Positions 1 through 8,585 are shown, numbered from the stretch's first letter. The stretch: DNA of 64,000 nucleotides from Oscillospiraceae bacterium (GCA_017515345.1 JAFWFZ010000008.1:62001-126000), one strand, 5' to 3'. A program made the numbers and translations. Notes: generated by a model from the sequence alone, not told the origin.

Positions 1-383
1 GGCTGGCATCCCCGCCGGAGAACGCGCATATCCCCTTTTCCGTGGGCACGGGCGTGGCCGCAGCCGGCTTTATCGAGTCCCTCATCCGCGAAGCGGACGG
101 GGCGCTGGGCGGCGTCAGCGGGTGCGTCTATCCCATCAAAAACAGCTTTTTCGGGGAGAGCATCGACGTGGCCGGGCTTGTCACCGGGCGCGACCTGATC
201 TCCCAGCTCATGGGCAGGCCCCTGAACGGGCGGCTGCTCATTCCCCGCAACATGCTTCGCCACGGCGGGGACGTGTTTCTGGACGATGTGACGATCCCCG
301 ACGTGGAATCTGCGCTGAACGTCCGCGTCCGCGTGGTGGAGCAGGACGGCGGCGACCTTCTCGACGCCGTGCTGGGTCACTGA
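1..383 (+). CDS. DUF512 family protein (C-terminal part)
   Basis: The frame is open from base 3, so the gene begins before the window; about 126 C-terminal residues are visible. They carry the DUF512 signature: an NxFFG turn, VAGLVTGRDL, then LIPRNMLRHGG and FLDDVTIPD. In Clostridia, DUF512 proteins (usually PDZ-like plus radical-SAM-like plus DUF512) are commonly encoded just before der, as here, 21 bp upstream of the der start. The biochemical role is not established. The family call is strong; function is unknown. Confidence 0.85.
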   Translation, partial: LASPPENAHIPFSVGTGVAAAGFIESLIREADGALGGVSGCVYPIKNSFFGESIDVAGLVTGRDLISQLMGRPLNGRLLIPRNMLRHGGDVFLDDVTIPDVESALNVRVRVVEQDGGDLLDAVLGH

Positions 384-404
384 ACAACAGAAAGAGGTGA
401 GGTC

Positions 405-1733
405 ATGGCAAAACCTCTCGTCGCCATTGTCGGCAGACCGAATGTCGGCAAATCGGTGCTTTTCAACAGGATCGCCGGGAAGCGTCTCTCCATCGTGGAT
501 GATACGCCCGGCGTCACCCGCGACAGGCTGTATGCCTCCGCCGACTGGAACGGGCGGGAATTCAACATGGTGGACACCGGCGGCATCGAACCCAGTGTGG
601 ACAGCGAGATCCTCCTGTTCATGCGGGAGCAGGCGATGCTTGCCATCGACACGGCGGACGTGATCGTCTTCGTCACCGATATCACCACCGGCGTCACCGC
701 CGCGGACCAGGAGGTGGCGAATCTGCTGCTGCGCTCCAAAAAGCCCGTGGTGCTGGCGGTGAACAAAATGGACTCCATCGGCCCGGTGAACCCGGATATC
801 TACGAGTTTTACAGTCTCGGTCTGGGCGATCCCATCCCCCTTTCCGCCATTCACGGCCACGGTACCGGGGACATCCTGGACGAGTGCGTGAAGCACTTCC
901 CCCCGCCGGACGGGGAGACGGACGACGACGACACGGTGAGCGTCGCCGTCATCGGCAAGCCCAACGTGGGCAAATCCAGTCTCGTGAATCTGATCCTGGG
1001 GGAAACGCGCGTCATCGTCAGCGATGTGGCGGGCACCACCCGGGACGCGGTGGACAGTCCATTCGAAAATGAGAAGGGCAAATATATCTTCATCGACACC
1101 GCCGGGATCCGCCGCCGCTCAAGGGTGGAGGACAAAATCGAAAAATACAGCGTGCTCCGTGCCCAGATGGCCATCGAGCGCGCCGACGTCTGCCTCATCA
1201 TGCTCGACGCCAGGGACGGCGTCACCGAGCAGGACACCAAGATCGCCGGACTCGCCCATGAGGCGGGCAAGGCCAGCATCATCGTGGTGAACAAATGGGA
1301 TCTGGTGGAAAAGGACGGCAAGACCATGGACAAGATGCGCGCCGACGTGATGCGGGATCTCTCCTTCATGTCCTACGCGCCGGTGCTGTTCATCTCCGCC
1401 GCCACCGGCCAGAGGGTGGATCGGCTGTTCGAGCTCATCAACTTCGTGAATGAGCAGTCCGCCATGCGGGTGACCACCGGCACCCTGAACAACATTCTCT
1501 CCGACGCCCAGGCCCGTGTGCAGCCGCCCACGGACAAGGGGCGGCGGCTCAAGATCTACTACATGACCCAGACGGGGGTCCGCCCCCCCACCTTTGTCTG
1601 CTTCTGCAACAGCGCGGAGCTGTTCCACTTCTCCTATCAGCGGTATCTGGAAAACCAGATCCGCAGCGTCTTCGGGCTGGAAGGGACGCCCATCCGTCTC
1701 CTGATCCGCCAGAAGGGCGACAAGGAGGACTGA
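405..1733 (+). CDS. der: ribosome-associated GTPase Der (EngA)
   Basis: Essential double GTPase acting in assembly of the 50S ribosomal subunit. The 442-residue length is normal. Two tandem G domains are visible: the first has GRPNVGKS, DTPGVTRD, DTGG and NKMD; the second has GKPNVGKS, DTAG and NKWD. A C-terminal KH-like domain of about 90 residues follows. The ATG at 405 is preceded by AAAGAGGTGAGG, a good ribosome binding site. plsY follows 48 bp later with its own ribosome binding site, so the two are probably co-transcribed. Confidence 0.98.
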   Translation: MAKPLVAIVGRPNVGKSVLFNRIAGKRLSIVDDTPGVTRDRLYASADWNGREFNMVDTGGIEPSVDSEILLFMREQAMLAIDTADVIVFVTDITTGVTAADQEVANLLLRSKKPVVLAVNKMDSIGPVNPDIYEFYSLGLGDPIPLSAIHGHGTGDILDECVKHFPPPDGETDDDDTVSVAVIGKPNVGKSSLVNLILGETRVIVSDVAGTTRDAVDSPFENEKGKYIFIDTAGIRRRSRVEDKIEKYSVLRAQMAIERADVCLIMLDARDGVTEQDTKIAGLAHEAGKASIIVVNKWDLVEKDGKTMDKMRADVMRDLSFMSYAPVLFISAATGQRVDRLFELINFVNEQSAMRVTTGTLNNILSDAQARVQPPTDKGRRLKIYYMTQTGVRPPTFVCFCNSAELFHFSYQRYLENQIRSVFGLEGTPIRLLIRQKGDKED

Positions 1734-1781
1734 GCCCCAGTATCCCGTTATTCCTTCCGGTATAGGAGGTGCTTCCACTCC

Positions 1782-2411
1782 ATGAAGCTCACGCTCTATC
1801 TGCTTGCCATCGCGCTGTCCTCCTACCTTCTGGGCAGCATCAACGGCGCCATTATCACGTCAAAATACATCTATAAGAAGGACGTCCGCCAGTTTGGCAG
1901 CGGCAACCCCGGACTCACGAATTTTTACCGGGTGTTCGGCGTCAAGGGCGCCGCGCTGGTGCTGGCCATCGACATCCTCAAGAGCGTGATCCCCGCTATC
2001 TTCGGCGGCTGGCTGCTGGGAAAGCTGGGTATGCGCACCCTCGGCGCGGAGGCCGCCGCGTTCTTTGTCATGGTCGGCCACTCCTTCCCCGCGTACTATA
2101 AGTTCCGCGGCGGCAAGACTGTGCTGGCCGCAGGCGCCGCGCTGTTCGTCATCGACCTGCGGGTGGCGATCGCCTCCTGGGTCGTCTTCCTCTGCGTCAT
2201 GCTCCTCACCCGGTTCGTCTCCCTGGGCAGCATGGCCGCGGGCGTCGCCTATCCCGTTTCGGCGGCGATCTTCGGACTCGGGCCCTGGTGCATCCTGATA
2301 GCCGCCCTCAGCGCCGCGCTGCTGTTGTTCCGGCACAAGGCCAATATCCAGCGGCTCGTGAACGGTACGGAGTCGCGGATCAGCTTCTCCCGCAGGGGCG
2401 GCGAAAAGTGA
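1782..2411 (+). CDS. plsY: glycerol-3-phosphate acyltransferase PlsY
   Basis: Integral membrane enzyme that moves the acyl group from acyl-phosphate to the sn-1 position of glycerol 3-phosphate, the first step of phospholipid synthesis. At 209 residues it has the usual length and several hydrophobic segments. Family motifs are present: YLLGSINGA near the N terminus, GSGNPGLTNFYR, and FRGGKT. The start is preceded by AGGAGGTG. It follows der, a common arrangement in Clostridia, and the hairpin at 2489-2521 lies downstream. Confidence 0.97.
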   Translation: MKLTLYLLAIALSSYLLGSINGAIITSKYIYKKDVRQFGSGNPGLTNFYRVFGVKGAALVLAIDILKSVIPAIFGGWLLGKLGMRTLGAEAAAFFVMVGHSFPAYYKFRGGKTVLAAGAALFVIDLRVAIASWVVFLCVMLLTRFVSLGSMAAGVAYPVSAAIFGLGPWCILIAALSAALLLFRHKANIQRLVNGTESRISFSRRGGEK

Positions 2412-2488
2412 TCGGCGCACCCGGCTTCGGCAGCCCCGGTTTCCGGGAAGGCGCCCATGCGCGGGAGCGGTTCTGACCGCATAAACAC

Positions 2489-2527
2489 ATCATCCCCCTC
2501 ATAGACATGGAGGGGGATGATTATTTA
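2489..2527 (+). terminator. hairpin after plsY; also covers the next gene's ribosome binding site
   Basis: A perfect 12-bp inverted repeat, ATCATCCCCCTC (2489-2500) and GAGGGGGATGAT (2510-2521), encloses a 9-nt loop and is followed by TATTTAT. It could terminate the der-plsY transcript. The 3' arm also holds the only GGAGG-like ribosome binding site for the gene starting at 2527, so the stem would hide it. Confidence 0.55.
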
Positions 2528-3099
2528 TGATCTTGGAAGACGGGCTCTACCCTGTATTCAGCGGCGGAGCAGAAACGGGCGAGGCGCGGGTGCAGCGGCA
2601 GGGCGTCTACACCGCCATCAGCTGCCGCTGTCCCATGGACGGTCCCGGCGTCACCCGGCTGTGTGCCTTCAGCGGGGAGCGGAGCGCGCCCATTGGGGTC
2701 ATGCTTCCGGGGGACGGGGCGCTGAGCATTCGGAAAAAGCTCTCCCGGAGCGGGCTGGAGGCGCTCGGCCCGGGCAAGCTGAGGTATTTCACCCTGTCAA
2801 AAGACGGGGCGGCAGCGGAGGACTGGCAGGACGCCCCCTCCGTCGCCGCTCTGTTTGACGATATCCTGCTGAGCCGCCTCGCTCCCGTTCGAGGCGCGCT
2901 CACGAAGCGGGAGGAAGGCGTCTCCCTGCTGGCCGTGCCCTGGTCTCCGGACGCGCCGTTCCCGCTTATGCCCATATTCTGCCTCGGCCGCCCCTTTGAA
3001 AGGGACGGCCGGGATTATCTGCTGTTTTCCGTCTCGGACGGGCGTCCCGTCATCGCGCCGGAACGATCTCCAACCAGTAGCCGTCGGGATCCTCGATGA
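2527..3099 (+). CDS. hypothetical protein
   Basis: Open frame of 190 codons on the same strand as plsY. I do not recognise the family. It has no signal peptide or membrane segment, and the composition is ordinary for this genome. The start follows an AGGGGG motif lying within a strong hairpin. The last ~50 bp overlap, tail to tail, the end of the minus-strand VOC gene, and the C-terminal residues there (SPTSSRRDPR) look like low-quality coding sequence. The natural end may therefore have been lost, or the overlap may be genuine. Confidence 0.55.
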   Translation: MILEDGLYPVFSGGAETGEARVQRQGVYTAISCRCPMDGPGVTRLCAFSGERSAPIGVMLPGDGALSIRKKLSRSGLEALGPGKLRYFTLSKDGAAAEDWQDAPSVAALFDDILLSRLAPVRGALTKREEGVSLLAVPWSPDAPFPLMPIFCLGRPFERDGRDYLLFSVSDGRPVIAPERSPTSSRRDPR

Positions 3100-3409
3100 A
3101 ATACACGCCCAGGTCGTGGTTTTCAAAGCAGATGCAGCCCATGGCCTCGTGCTTCGCATGGGCGGCGGCCAGGTCCTTCGTCTCAAAGGCAAGGTGGAAC
3201 TCTCCCTCGCCCAGATCGTAGGGCTCGGTGCGGTCCTTGAGGTAAGTGAGCTCCAGTTCGAATTCCCCCACGCCGTCGCCCAGGAAAACCAGGGTAAAGC
3301 CGGGCGTGTCCATGCGCCGCTTCTCCTTCAGGCCGAGGGCCTCGTCGTAGAAGCGGAGGCTTTTCTCCAGATCCAGCACATTGTAGCAGTGGTGTACCAT
3401 CTTGAACAT
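3050..3409 (-). CDS. VOC / glyoxalase I family protein
   Basis: A 119-residue single-domain vicinal oxygen chelate protein resembling lactoylglutathione lyase. The order of elements matches glyoxalase I: an N-terminal MVHHCYNVLDLEKS strand and helix with the first His ligand, RRMDTPGFTLVFLG, FELELTYL with Glu, GEFHLAFET with His, and the C-terminal EDPDGYWLEIV with the last Glu. A GGAGGG ribosome binding site precedes the ATG. The substrate cannot be fixed from sequence, since many VOC members are not glyoxalases. It is monocistronic, separated from spoIIIA by about 490 bp. Confidence 0.85.
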   Translation of the reverse strand: MFKMVHHCYNVLDLEKSLRFYDEALGLKEKRRMDTPGFTLVFLGDGVGEFELELTYLKDRTEPYDLGEGEFHLAFETKDLAAAHAKHEAMGCICFENHDLGVYFIEDPDGYWLEIVPAR

Positions 3410-3900
3410 AGTGAATCCCTCCGTCAGTCGTTGAAAAGGCTGCCGTAAAGCGCCGGCGGGACGCGAATGACCGCGGCAAGCGGCGGCTTCTTTCTTTTTC
3501 TCCCGTACGCTCCCCCTGCAGGCGCGGCGCCTCCGTTTTGGTCGATTATACTATATCCTTCGGGACTTGTCACCTGTTTTAAATCACGAAAGCAAAAAGC
3601 GGAGCCAGGGGCGCTCTCACGTAAGGATCATTTTGGTTTTTCGCTGCTCTTTTCCGCCGGACTTCCCGACCGGCACAGGGTATCCGTCAGGATGACCCTG
3701 TGCCGGTCAGCTTGTTCAGGCGAAAAAAACATACGAAAAACTGCCGCGCACCGCAGCGGATGCGGTTTTTGCGAAAGACAAGGCGCAGAGGCCGGATCAT
3801 CCCGACGGATATCCGACCCCTGCAGCGCAGTATTCACAAATAAATGTGCCGGTGCGGCAACAGGATCCCCAAGTGAAAGCGCCCAGGCTCCGTCCTTTGT
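3410..3900. other. intergenic region without a convincing gene
   Basis: Between the VOC gene and the end of spoIIIAH there is no supported gene. Open frames here on both strands are by-products of the palindrome at 3644-3741, or run antisense to spoIIIAH. Confidence 0.6.
3644..3741. repeat. ~100-nt imperfect palindrome
   Basis: The core is a perfect 14-bp inverted repeat, GACCGGCACAGGGT (3668-3681) and ACCCTGTGCCGGTC (3695-3708), with a smaller ATCC/GGAT stem inside the loop. Similarity of the two arms continues outward, with gaps, to GTTTTTCG (about 3645) and CGAAAAAC (about 3741), giving arms of roughly 47 nt. No T-run follows the core on either strand, so it does not look like a simple terminator. 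It may be a MITE or REP-like element or a structured RNA. Confidence 0.6.
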
Positions 3901-4458
3901 CTATGCGTTTTTGATCTCAATGACCTTCAGTTCGGAGGCGCAGAAGTCGGTCTCCGAGGTGACGATATCCGTGATCCGCGCCACCGCGGCGGTGGACAGT
4001 CCCTCCATTGGTGCCGGCACCGTGACGGATACCCCGGCGTCGGATATGTACACCACACAGTCGTCGAAGCCCTTTGCAATGATGAGGCTCTCCAGCTCCG
4101 ACTCCTTCAGCGACACATCCGTGAGCTGGCTGATCTCCGAAACGGCGGCGTCGATCGCCTCCTGGGAGGCGCCGCCCGTCTCCGTCACCGTGGAGAGGGT
4201 GGCGGCCGCCGCGGACCGGGCCTCCTCCCGATTCATCCGGGCCTGTGCGAAATATGCCTCGTCGTAGTCCGTGCCGTCTCCCGTATAATAGAGCCCCGCG
4301 TCCTCCGCAGTCTCCGCCGGCTGGTTTTTCGTTCCCCCCGCAGCGCCCAGCGTCTCCGCTTCCGCGCCGTTCTTGTTGTAGGCCCAGTTAAGATAGACGG
4401 CGACGCACACGAAAAGCAGCACCGTGAGAATGACCGCGTTCCTCTTGAATTTTTTCAT
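3901..4458 (-). CDS. spoIIIAH: stage III sporulation protein AH
   Basis: Mother-cell component of the SpoIIIA-SpoIIQ channel linking mother cell and forespore during engulfment. The 185-residue protein has a short basic N terminus and a single membrane helix (about residues 8-26), then a low-complexity linker. The C-terminal domain (about residues 85-185) is of the SpoIIIAH/YscJ ring-forming type, with QEAIDAAVSEISQL, IIAKGFDDCVVYI and VARITDIV. It is the last gene of the operon, 10 bp after spoIIIAG. Confidence 0.93.
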   Translation of the reverse strand: MKKFKRNAVILTVLLFVCVAVYLNWAYNKNGAEAETLGAAGGTKNQPAETAEDAGLYYTGDGTDYDEAYFAQARMNREEARSAAAATLSTVTETGGASQEAIDAAVSEISQLTDVSLKESELESLIIAKGFDDCVVYISDAGVSVTVPAPMEGLSTAAVARITDIVTSETDFCASELKVIEIKNA

Positions 4459-4468
4459 GTCTTCCTCC

Positions 4469-4954
4469 TCATTTCATTTTTGCAACGGCGATCTTATCCT
4501 GGGTGAGCCCGGTGAGCACAGCCGCCGCCAGCTTCAGTTCTCTCTCCACCGTGGGCGAGCCGGCCCCCTCCGCCACGATCAGCACGCCCCTGTATTCGGG
4601 GCAGACGGTCTTGAGGGTCACGGGGCTCTCCGTGGACGAGCCGGTGGAGATGATGACCGTTTCCCGCTCCCCGTCCCGTTTCCCGTCCGAGGCCACGATC
4701 CGCTCCTCGCCGCTCCGGAGGGAAAGCACCACCGTCACCTCCCCCGCGCCGTCGATGCGCGACAGGGCGGCGGCCATACGCGCCTCCTCCGAGGCGACGG
4801 AAAACGCCTCCTTCTCCGTCTCCCTCTCCGCGTCGCCTCCGCTCCCGCAGGAGCGGGGCAGCAGGAGCAGCACGGCGCCCAGAAAAATGACGGCCAGGAG
4901 GACGCTGTTCTTCCTCAGAGCGGCGATGACCCGCTTCAGTCCCGCGTTATCCAT
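4469..4954 (-). CDS. spoIIIAG: stage III sporulation protein AG
   Basis: Ring-forming component of the SpoIIIA-SpoIIQ transenvelope channel. It has 161 residues. The N-terminal membrane helix lies at about residues 17-34, followed by a linker and a domain with GAGEVTVVLSLRSGEERIVA and a C-terminal LIVAEGAGSPTVERELKLA segment typical of SpoIIIAG. Its start overlaps the end of spoIIIAF by 8 bp, consistent with translational coupling. Confidence 0.92.
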   Translation of the reverse strand: MDNAGLKRVIAALRKNSVLLAVIFLGAVLLLLPRSCGSGGDAERETEKEAFSVASEEARMAAALSRIDGAGEVTVVLSLRSGEERIVASDGKRDGERETVIISTGSSTESPVTLKTVCPEYRGVLIVAEGAGSPTVERELKLAAAVLTGLTQDKIAVAKMK

Positions 4955-5408
4955 CCCAGACGATCTCCTCCGGAGGGACGCCCAGATCCCCGGCGATGAC
5001 CCGCTCCAGCGCCGCGTTCCTGGCGCAGCCCAGCTCGGCCCCCGCGGGGAGCCAGTACCCGTCGCCGCTCCAGCTCAGCGCCACGCGGACATGGGAGATC
5101 TCCAGTCCCATTGCGTTCCCTTTGTCCATAATATATGCCTCGCACTCCTCCTGTATGAGCATTTTTGAGACGGTCCGGTCCGCCTCGCCGAGAGCGTCCG
5201 CATCCCGCTCCGCCTCCTCTCGCAGCTCGGCGATGCGCCCGGCAAATTCCCCGTAATCGAACGACCTCAGCGGCGAGAGGAGGGAGAAGAGCATGGCGAA
5301 GCCGCAGACGATGCGCACTGCTTTTTTCGCTCTCCCGTCCGGCGCCAGCATCATGGCGGCGCAGGTGAGCAGCGCTGTGCCCGTCAGGGACATGATCCAG
5401 CTTCTCAT
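4947..5408 (-). CDS. spoIIIAF: stage III sporulation protein AF
   Basis: Membrane component of the SpoIIIA complex. At 153 residues it has two N-terminal membrane helices (about residues 5-20 and 30-46) and a soluble C-terminal domain ending GVPPEEIVWDG. The start codon overlaps the spoIIIAE stop by 4 bp. Assignment rests on position in the AA-AH series and the helix layout; sequence conservation in this family is low. Confidence 0.9.
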   Translation of the reverse strand: MRSWIMSLTGTALLTCAAMMLAPDGRAKKAVRIVCGFAMLFSLLSPLRSFDYGEFAGRIAELREEAERDADALGEADRTVSKMLIQEECEAYIMDKGNAMGLEISHVRVALSWSGDGYWLPAGAELGCARNAALERVIAGDLGVPPEEIVWDG

Positions 5409-6505
5409 CCCGTCACCGCGCGCATGACCGAGATAACGGAGATGAACAGCATGAGCACCGTCGCCCCCACAAGTCCCAGGAGCATCCCGAAGGCGGAGGA
5501 CAGGGCGCTCAGCAGTCTGCCCGTTTCCGGCTCCGCCACCGCGCCGGAGACGCCCGCCGCCGCCTTATACAGCAGATAGTGCGCCCCGATGCGCAGAAAC
5601 GGCGTCAGCCCCGCGGCAGCCACCGCCACAAGACCGAACACGCCTACCGCGCCCCGGAGCATGGCGGCGCCCGCCAGCACGGCCGAGGAGGCGTCCGCGA
5701 TCATGCCGCCCACCACCGGCAGCGCCGTGGAGATCGCCGTCCTGGCCGCCCGCGCGGCTGCGGCATCCACGTTGCCGGAGATGATCCCGGTGAGCGACAG
5801 ATAAGCGGTGAAGGCCAGCACCGTGACCGTCATCACCGTGACGGCGGCCCATTTCAGCAGCGCGCACGCCCCCCTCAGACCGTCGCTACCGAAGGCTGCG
5901 GAGGCTACCGATGCCGCAATATACGCGTAGATCAGCGGCAGCACCAGCCTGCCGGAGCCGGATATGAGCAGGTCGATGAAAAACACGCTGGCGGCATATT
6001 TCGCCGGGGCGGAGACGGCGGCTCCCCCCGCCGCGGCAGCGGCGGCCAGGGTGGGCAGCAGCATTTTGGAAAAGGCGTTCAGCTCCTCCATGGTGCTCCT
6101 GCCCAGCGACGTCAGGGACGCGGAATCCCGGACTGCCACCGCCGCCACCGCCACGACGCACAGGATCGGGGCATACCGCCCCTGATCCGGGAGAAAAACG
6201 CCCGCTGCGGCGGAGAGTGCCACCGCCGCCACGATGACGGCCGCGCTGGAGACGGCGCTTTTCACCGCGCCTCCGAGCCCCTCCCGCAGCACTCTGCCCA
6301 GCGCCTCCAGGCAGCGGTCCAGGTCCAGGGCGTCGTCGACGGTGAGTCTGCCCATCTCCTCCCCCGCGGAGCCGGGCACCGCCTTCTCCAGCCTGTCCGT
6401 GCCCAGCGCCTCCCGCTGGGCGGCTTCAACATCCGCCGCCTGCGCCGCCGGAGACAGGAGCAGCAGCGCGGAGAGGACGGCGAGCAGGATCACGAGTCTC
6501 TTCAT
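5405..6505 (-). CDS. spoIIIAE: stage III sporulation protein AE
   Basis: Polytopic membrane protein of the SpoIIIA channel. The chosen ATG at 6505 gives 366 residues with a cleavable-looking N-terminal hydrophobic segment (MKRLVILLAVLSALLLL, then AQA) and about seven further hydrophobic stretches. A longer open frame exists upstream, but it is antisense-like and lacks a ribosome binding site, whereas GGAGGGG sits just before 6505. The start overlaps the spoIIIAD stop by 4 bp. Confidence 0.93.
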   Translation of the reverse strand: MKRLVILLAVLSALLLLSPAAQAADVEAAQREALGTDRLEKAVPGSAGEEMGRLTVDDALDLDRCLEALGRVLREGLGGAVKSAVSSAAVIVAAVALSAAAGVFLPDQGRYAPILCVVAVAAVAVRDSASLTSLGRSTMEELNAFSKMLLPTLAAAAAAGGAAVSAPAKYAASVFFIDLLISGSGRLVLPLIYAYIAASVASAAFGSDGLRGACALLKWAAVTVMTVTVLAFTAYLSLTGIISGNVDAAAARAARTAISTALPVVGGMIADASSAVLAGAAMLRGAVGVFGLVAVAAAGLTPFLRIGAHYLLYKAAAGVSGAVAEPETGRLLSALSSAFGMLLGLVGATVLMLFISVISVMRAVTG

Positions 6506-6888
6506 AACAGCCCCTCCACCATTTTCAGCACCGTTTTCATCAGGGGGATCGCCACATAGAGGGCACCCGCCGCGCCGCACAGCTCCACGGCCGATGCGGA
6601 GGCGGACTGGCCGGCGTCCCGGCATACGTCGGCGGCCAGCCGGGTCACCACGGCGATCCCCACGGATTTGAGTACGGCAGCCAGAACGGCGGGCTCCAGC
6701 CCGGCCGCATCCGCCAGCTCGTCGATAAACTCCACTGCCGCGCGCACCGCGGGCAGGGCCAGGAGCACCGCGGTCACGGCGGCCGCCAGGGAGAGGACGA
6801 GAGCCGTCTCCGGGCTGTGCTTTTTCAGGAGCAGCGCCAGCACCGCGCCCGTCACGGCGGCCGCCGCCGCTTTCATGAGTGCATCCAT
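6502..6888 (-). CDS. spoIIIAD: stage III sporulation protein AD
   Basis: Small membrane subunit of the SpoIIIA complex, 128 residues from the ATG at 6888. It has hydrophobic helices and a typical GLEPAVLAAVLKSVGIA segment. The ATG lies just after the spoIIIAC stop, so it is in the expected AC-AD-AE order. An upstream extension of the frame reads through spoIIIAC in another frame and was discarded. Confidence 0.92.
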   Translation of the reverse strand: MDALMKAAAAAVTGAVLALLLKKHSPETALVLSLAAAVTAVLLALPAVRAAVEFIDELADAAGLEPAVLAAVLKSVGIAVVTRLAADVCRDAGQSASASAVELCGAAGALYVAIPLMKTVLKMVEGLL

Positions 6889-6889
6889 C

Positions 6890-7084
6890 TCAGAATCCGA
6901 ACAGGGATTTGATGAGCTCAAAAAGATCGCTGATCTCCCGCACGATGATGACGAGCACCACCACGAGTCCCGCAATGGTGGTCATCAGCGCCTGCTCGTC
7001 CCGGCCGGACCGGGTCAGGAGCAGGTTCAGCACCGCCACCAGGATGCCCACCGCCGCGATCTTGAAAATGAGATCCACGTCCAT
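6890..7084 (-). CDS. spoIIIAC: stage III sporulation protein AC
   Basis: A 64-residue protein with two membrane helices, the usual SpoIIIAC size. Characteristic features are MDVDLIFKIAAVGI at the N terminus, a polar SGRDEQAL loop and a C-terminal ISDLFELIKSLFGF helix. The ATG at 7084 lies 2 bp after the spoIIIAB stop. The longer open frame extending to 7555 is a shadow of spoIIIAB. Confidence 0.94.
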   Translation of the reverse strand: MDVDLIFKIAAVGILVAVLNLLLTRSGRDEQALMTTIAGLVVVLVIIVREISDLFELIKSLFGF

Positions 7085-7086
7085 GG

Positions 7087-7605
7087 TCACAGGAGCACCA
7101 GCACCGCGAAGATACCGGCAGCAATTCCCAGGAATGCATGTACCCGGGAGTCCCGGTCCCGCTCCGCAGCGGCGCGCTCCGCGAAGGCGTCCAGCCTGCG
7201 CCGGGCATAGCGGATGGCGGATCGCTGCTGCTCCGGGTCGTACCGTCCCAGGGACAGCCCCAGCTCCGAGAGGGCCTGGCATTCCTCTTCGTTCAGGTAC
7301 AGCCCCGGCGTGTTCTCCGCCGCCCTTCGCCAGATGACAGGGAAGGCCACCTCCCCCACGCGTTTCATTCCCTCCAGCACCTCCGCGTAAAAGCGCGACA
7401 CCGGAGGGGGCGCGGACGCGCCGAGCCGCTCCATCAGCTCCGCCATGGGCGTCAGCCGCTGGCAGATCTCGCTCTCCATGAGCTCCAGGGAGCCCGTAAG
7501 GGCGCGGAGCGCAAAGGCCCGGCGGCGGAGCCGCCGGATCCCCGCGAGGCCCCACCCGGCCGTGCCCAGGGTGATGAGCATCACGCCTGCCAGCTTAAAG
7601 GCCAT
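7087..7605 (-). CDS. spoIIIAB: stage III sporulation protein AB
   Basis: A 172-residue protein with an N-terminal and a C-terminal membrane helix flanking a helical cytoplasmic domain that resembles type II secretion GspF. Typical pieces are LRALTGSLELMESEI, QALSELGLSLGRYD and the C-terminal IAAGIFAVLVLL. The start at 7605 overlaps the end of spoIIIAA by 11 bp and is preceded by GGGGGAGG. Confidence 0.92.
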   Translation of the reverse strand: MAFKLAGVMLITLGTAGWGLAGIRRLRRRAFALRALTGSLELMESEICQRLTPMAELMERLGASAPPPVSRFYAEVLEGMKRVGEVAFPVIWRRAAENTPGLYLNEEECQALSELGLSLGRYDPEQQRSAIRYARRRLDAFAERAAAERDRDSRVHAFLGIAAGIFAVLVLL

Positions 7606-8527
7606 GCAGCACCTCCCCCGCGTCCAGCACACGATACTGCCTCCGGCCGCCCGCTGAACCGATGACAGCCGCCTTCTCAAACACGCCGTCCTCGAACAGC
7701 GCCCGGTACATGGCCTTCTCCCGCAGGTCGCGGGGGGAATCGGCGTGGGCAGAGGCCAGCAGCCGCACGCCGCAGCGCGAGGCCGCCTCCGCCGCGGCGC
7801 AGTCTTCCGCGGCCGTGATCTCATCAAAGGCGATCACCTGGGGATTCATGGCCCGGAGGAGCATGGTGATCCCCTCCGCCCTGGGACAGGAGTCCAGCAC
7901 GTCGGTGCGCGAACCCACGTCCATGCAGGGCTTCCCGTCAAACAGGGCGGCAAGCTCGCTGCGCTCGTCCACCAGGGCTACCCGCATGGGCTCCGCCCCC
8001 TCCCCGTCCGATACCCGGCGCACCAGCTCCCGCAGGAGGGTGGTCTTCCCGCCGCCCGGCGGCGACACGACCAGGGTAGAGCAGATCGCGCCGTCCCTGC
8101 AGAGCGGACCGAACACCGGGTCCGCCGCGTCCCGGATCTGACGCGAGATGCGGATGGCGGCGCTCGTCACCGTTTTAAAGCCGGCCGCTCTCCCGTCCCG
8201 GAGGAGCACCGTTCCGCACAGGCCGACCCGGAAGCCGCCCCGCACCGTGAGATAGCCGCCGCGCATGCTGTCCCTCGCGGAATAAGCGGAGGCCCCCGTG
8301 GCGATGTCCAGAAGAGCGTCGATCTCCCGCGCCGTCACCGGCTCGCCGCCCAGCGGCCGCTCCCCCGCGGGCGTCACCGCGGTCAGGGGCCGCCCTGTCC
8401 GCAGACGCAGCTCCTCGCATGACGCCCGCTCGGAAAGCGTGAGCCTTCGCGCCCGCTCCCGCAGTCCGTGGGGCAGCAGGAGCACCGCGCTGTCAAACCG
8501 CGCCGCCCGCGCTCCCAGTTCGTCCAT
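7595..8527 (-). CDS. spoIIIAA: stage III sporulation protein AA (ATPase)
   Basis: Cytoplasmic secretion-type ATPase of the SpoIIIA channel. The Walker A motif is PPGGGKTTLL and a Walker-B-like VIAFDEIT follows. The N-terminal region contains GVFR-type residues (GGFRVGLCGTVL) typical of the family. The ATG at 8527 (310 residues) is preferred over the one 24 bp upstream because GAGGTGAG lies at the right distance before it. First gene of the eight-gene operon. Confidence 0.95.
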   Translation of the reverse strand: MDELGARAARFDSAVLLLPHGLRERARRLTLSERASCEELRLRTGRPLTAVTPAGERPLGGEPVTAREIDALLDIATGASAYSARDSMRGGYLTVRGGFRVGLCGTVLLRDGRAAGFKTVTSAAIRISRQIRDAADPVFGPLCRDGAICSTLVVSPPGGGKTTLLRELVRRVSDGEGAEPMRVALVDERSELAALFDGKPCMDVGSRTDVLDSCPRAEGITMLLRAMNPQVIAFDEITAAEDCAAAEAASRCGVRLLASAHADSPRDLREKAMYRALFEDGVFEKAAVIGSAGGRRQYRVLDAGEVLHGL

Positions 8528-8556
8528 ATGACTCACCTCGCTTTTGTACATGCTCT

Positions 8557-8585
8557 ATCCTATTGCCCGGCACAGTGAAATATGA
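8557..8585 (-). promoter_or_regulatory. possible sigma-E-type promoter for spoIIIA
   Basis: Minus-strand TCATATT (8579-8585), a 13-nt spacer and CAATAGGAT (8557-8565) resemble a mother-cell sigma-E promoter just upstream of spoIIIAA, where sigma-E control is known in Bacillus. The -10 match is imperfect. Confidence 0.35.

Noticed and set aside
3467..4267. 266-codon plus-strand open frame
   Set aside because: Covers the palindrome and the antisense strand of spoIIIAH; no coding features of its own.
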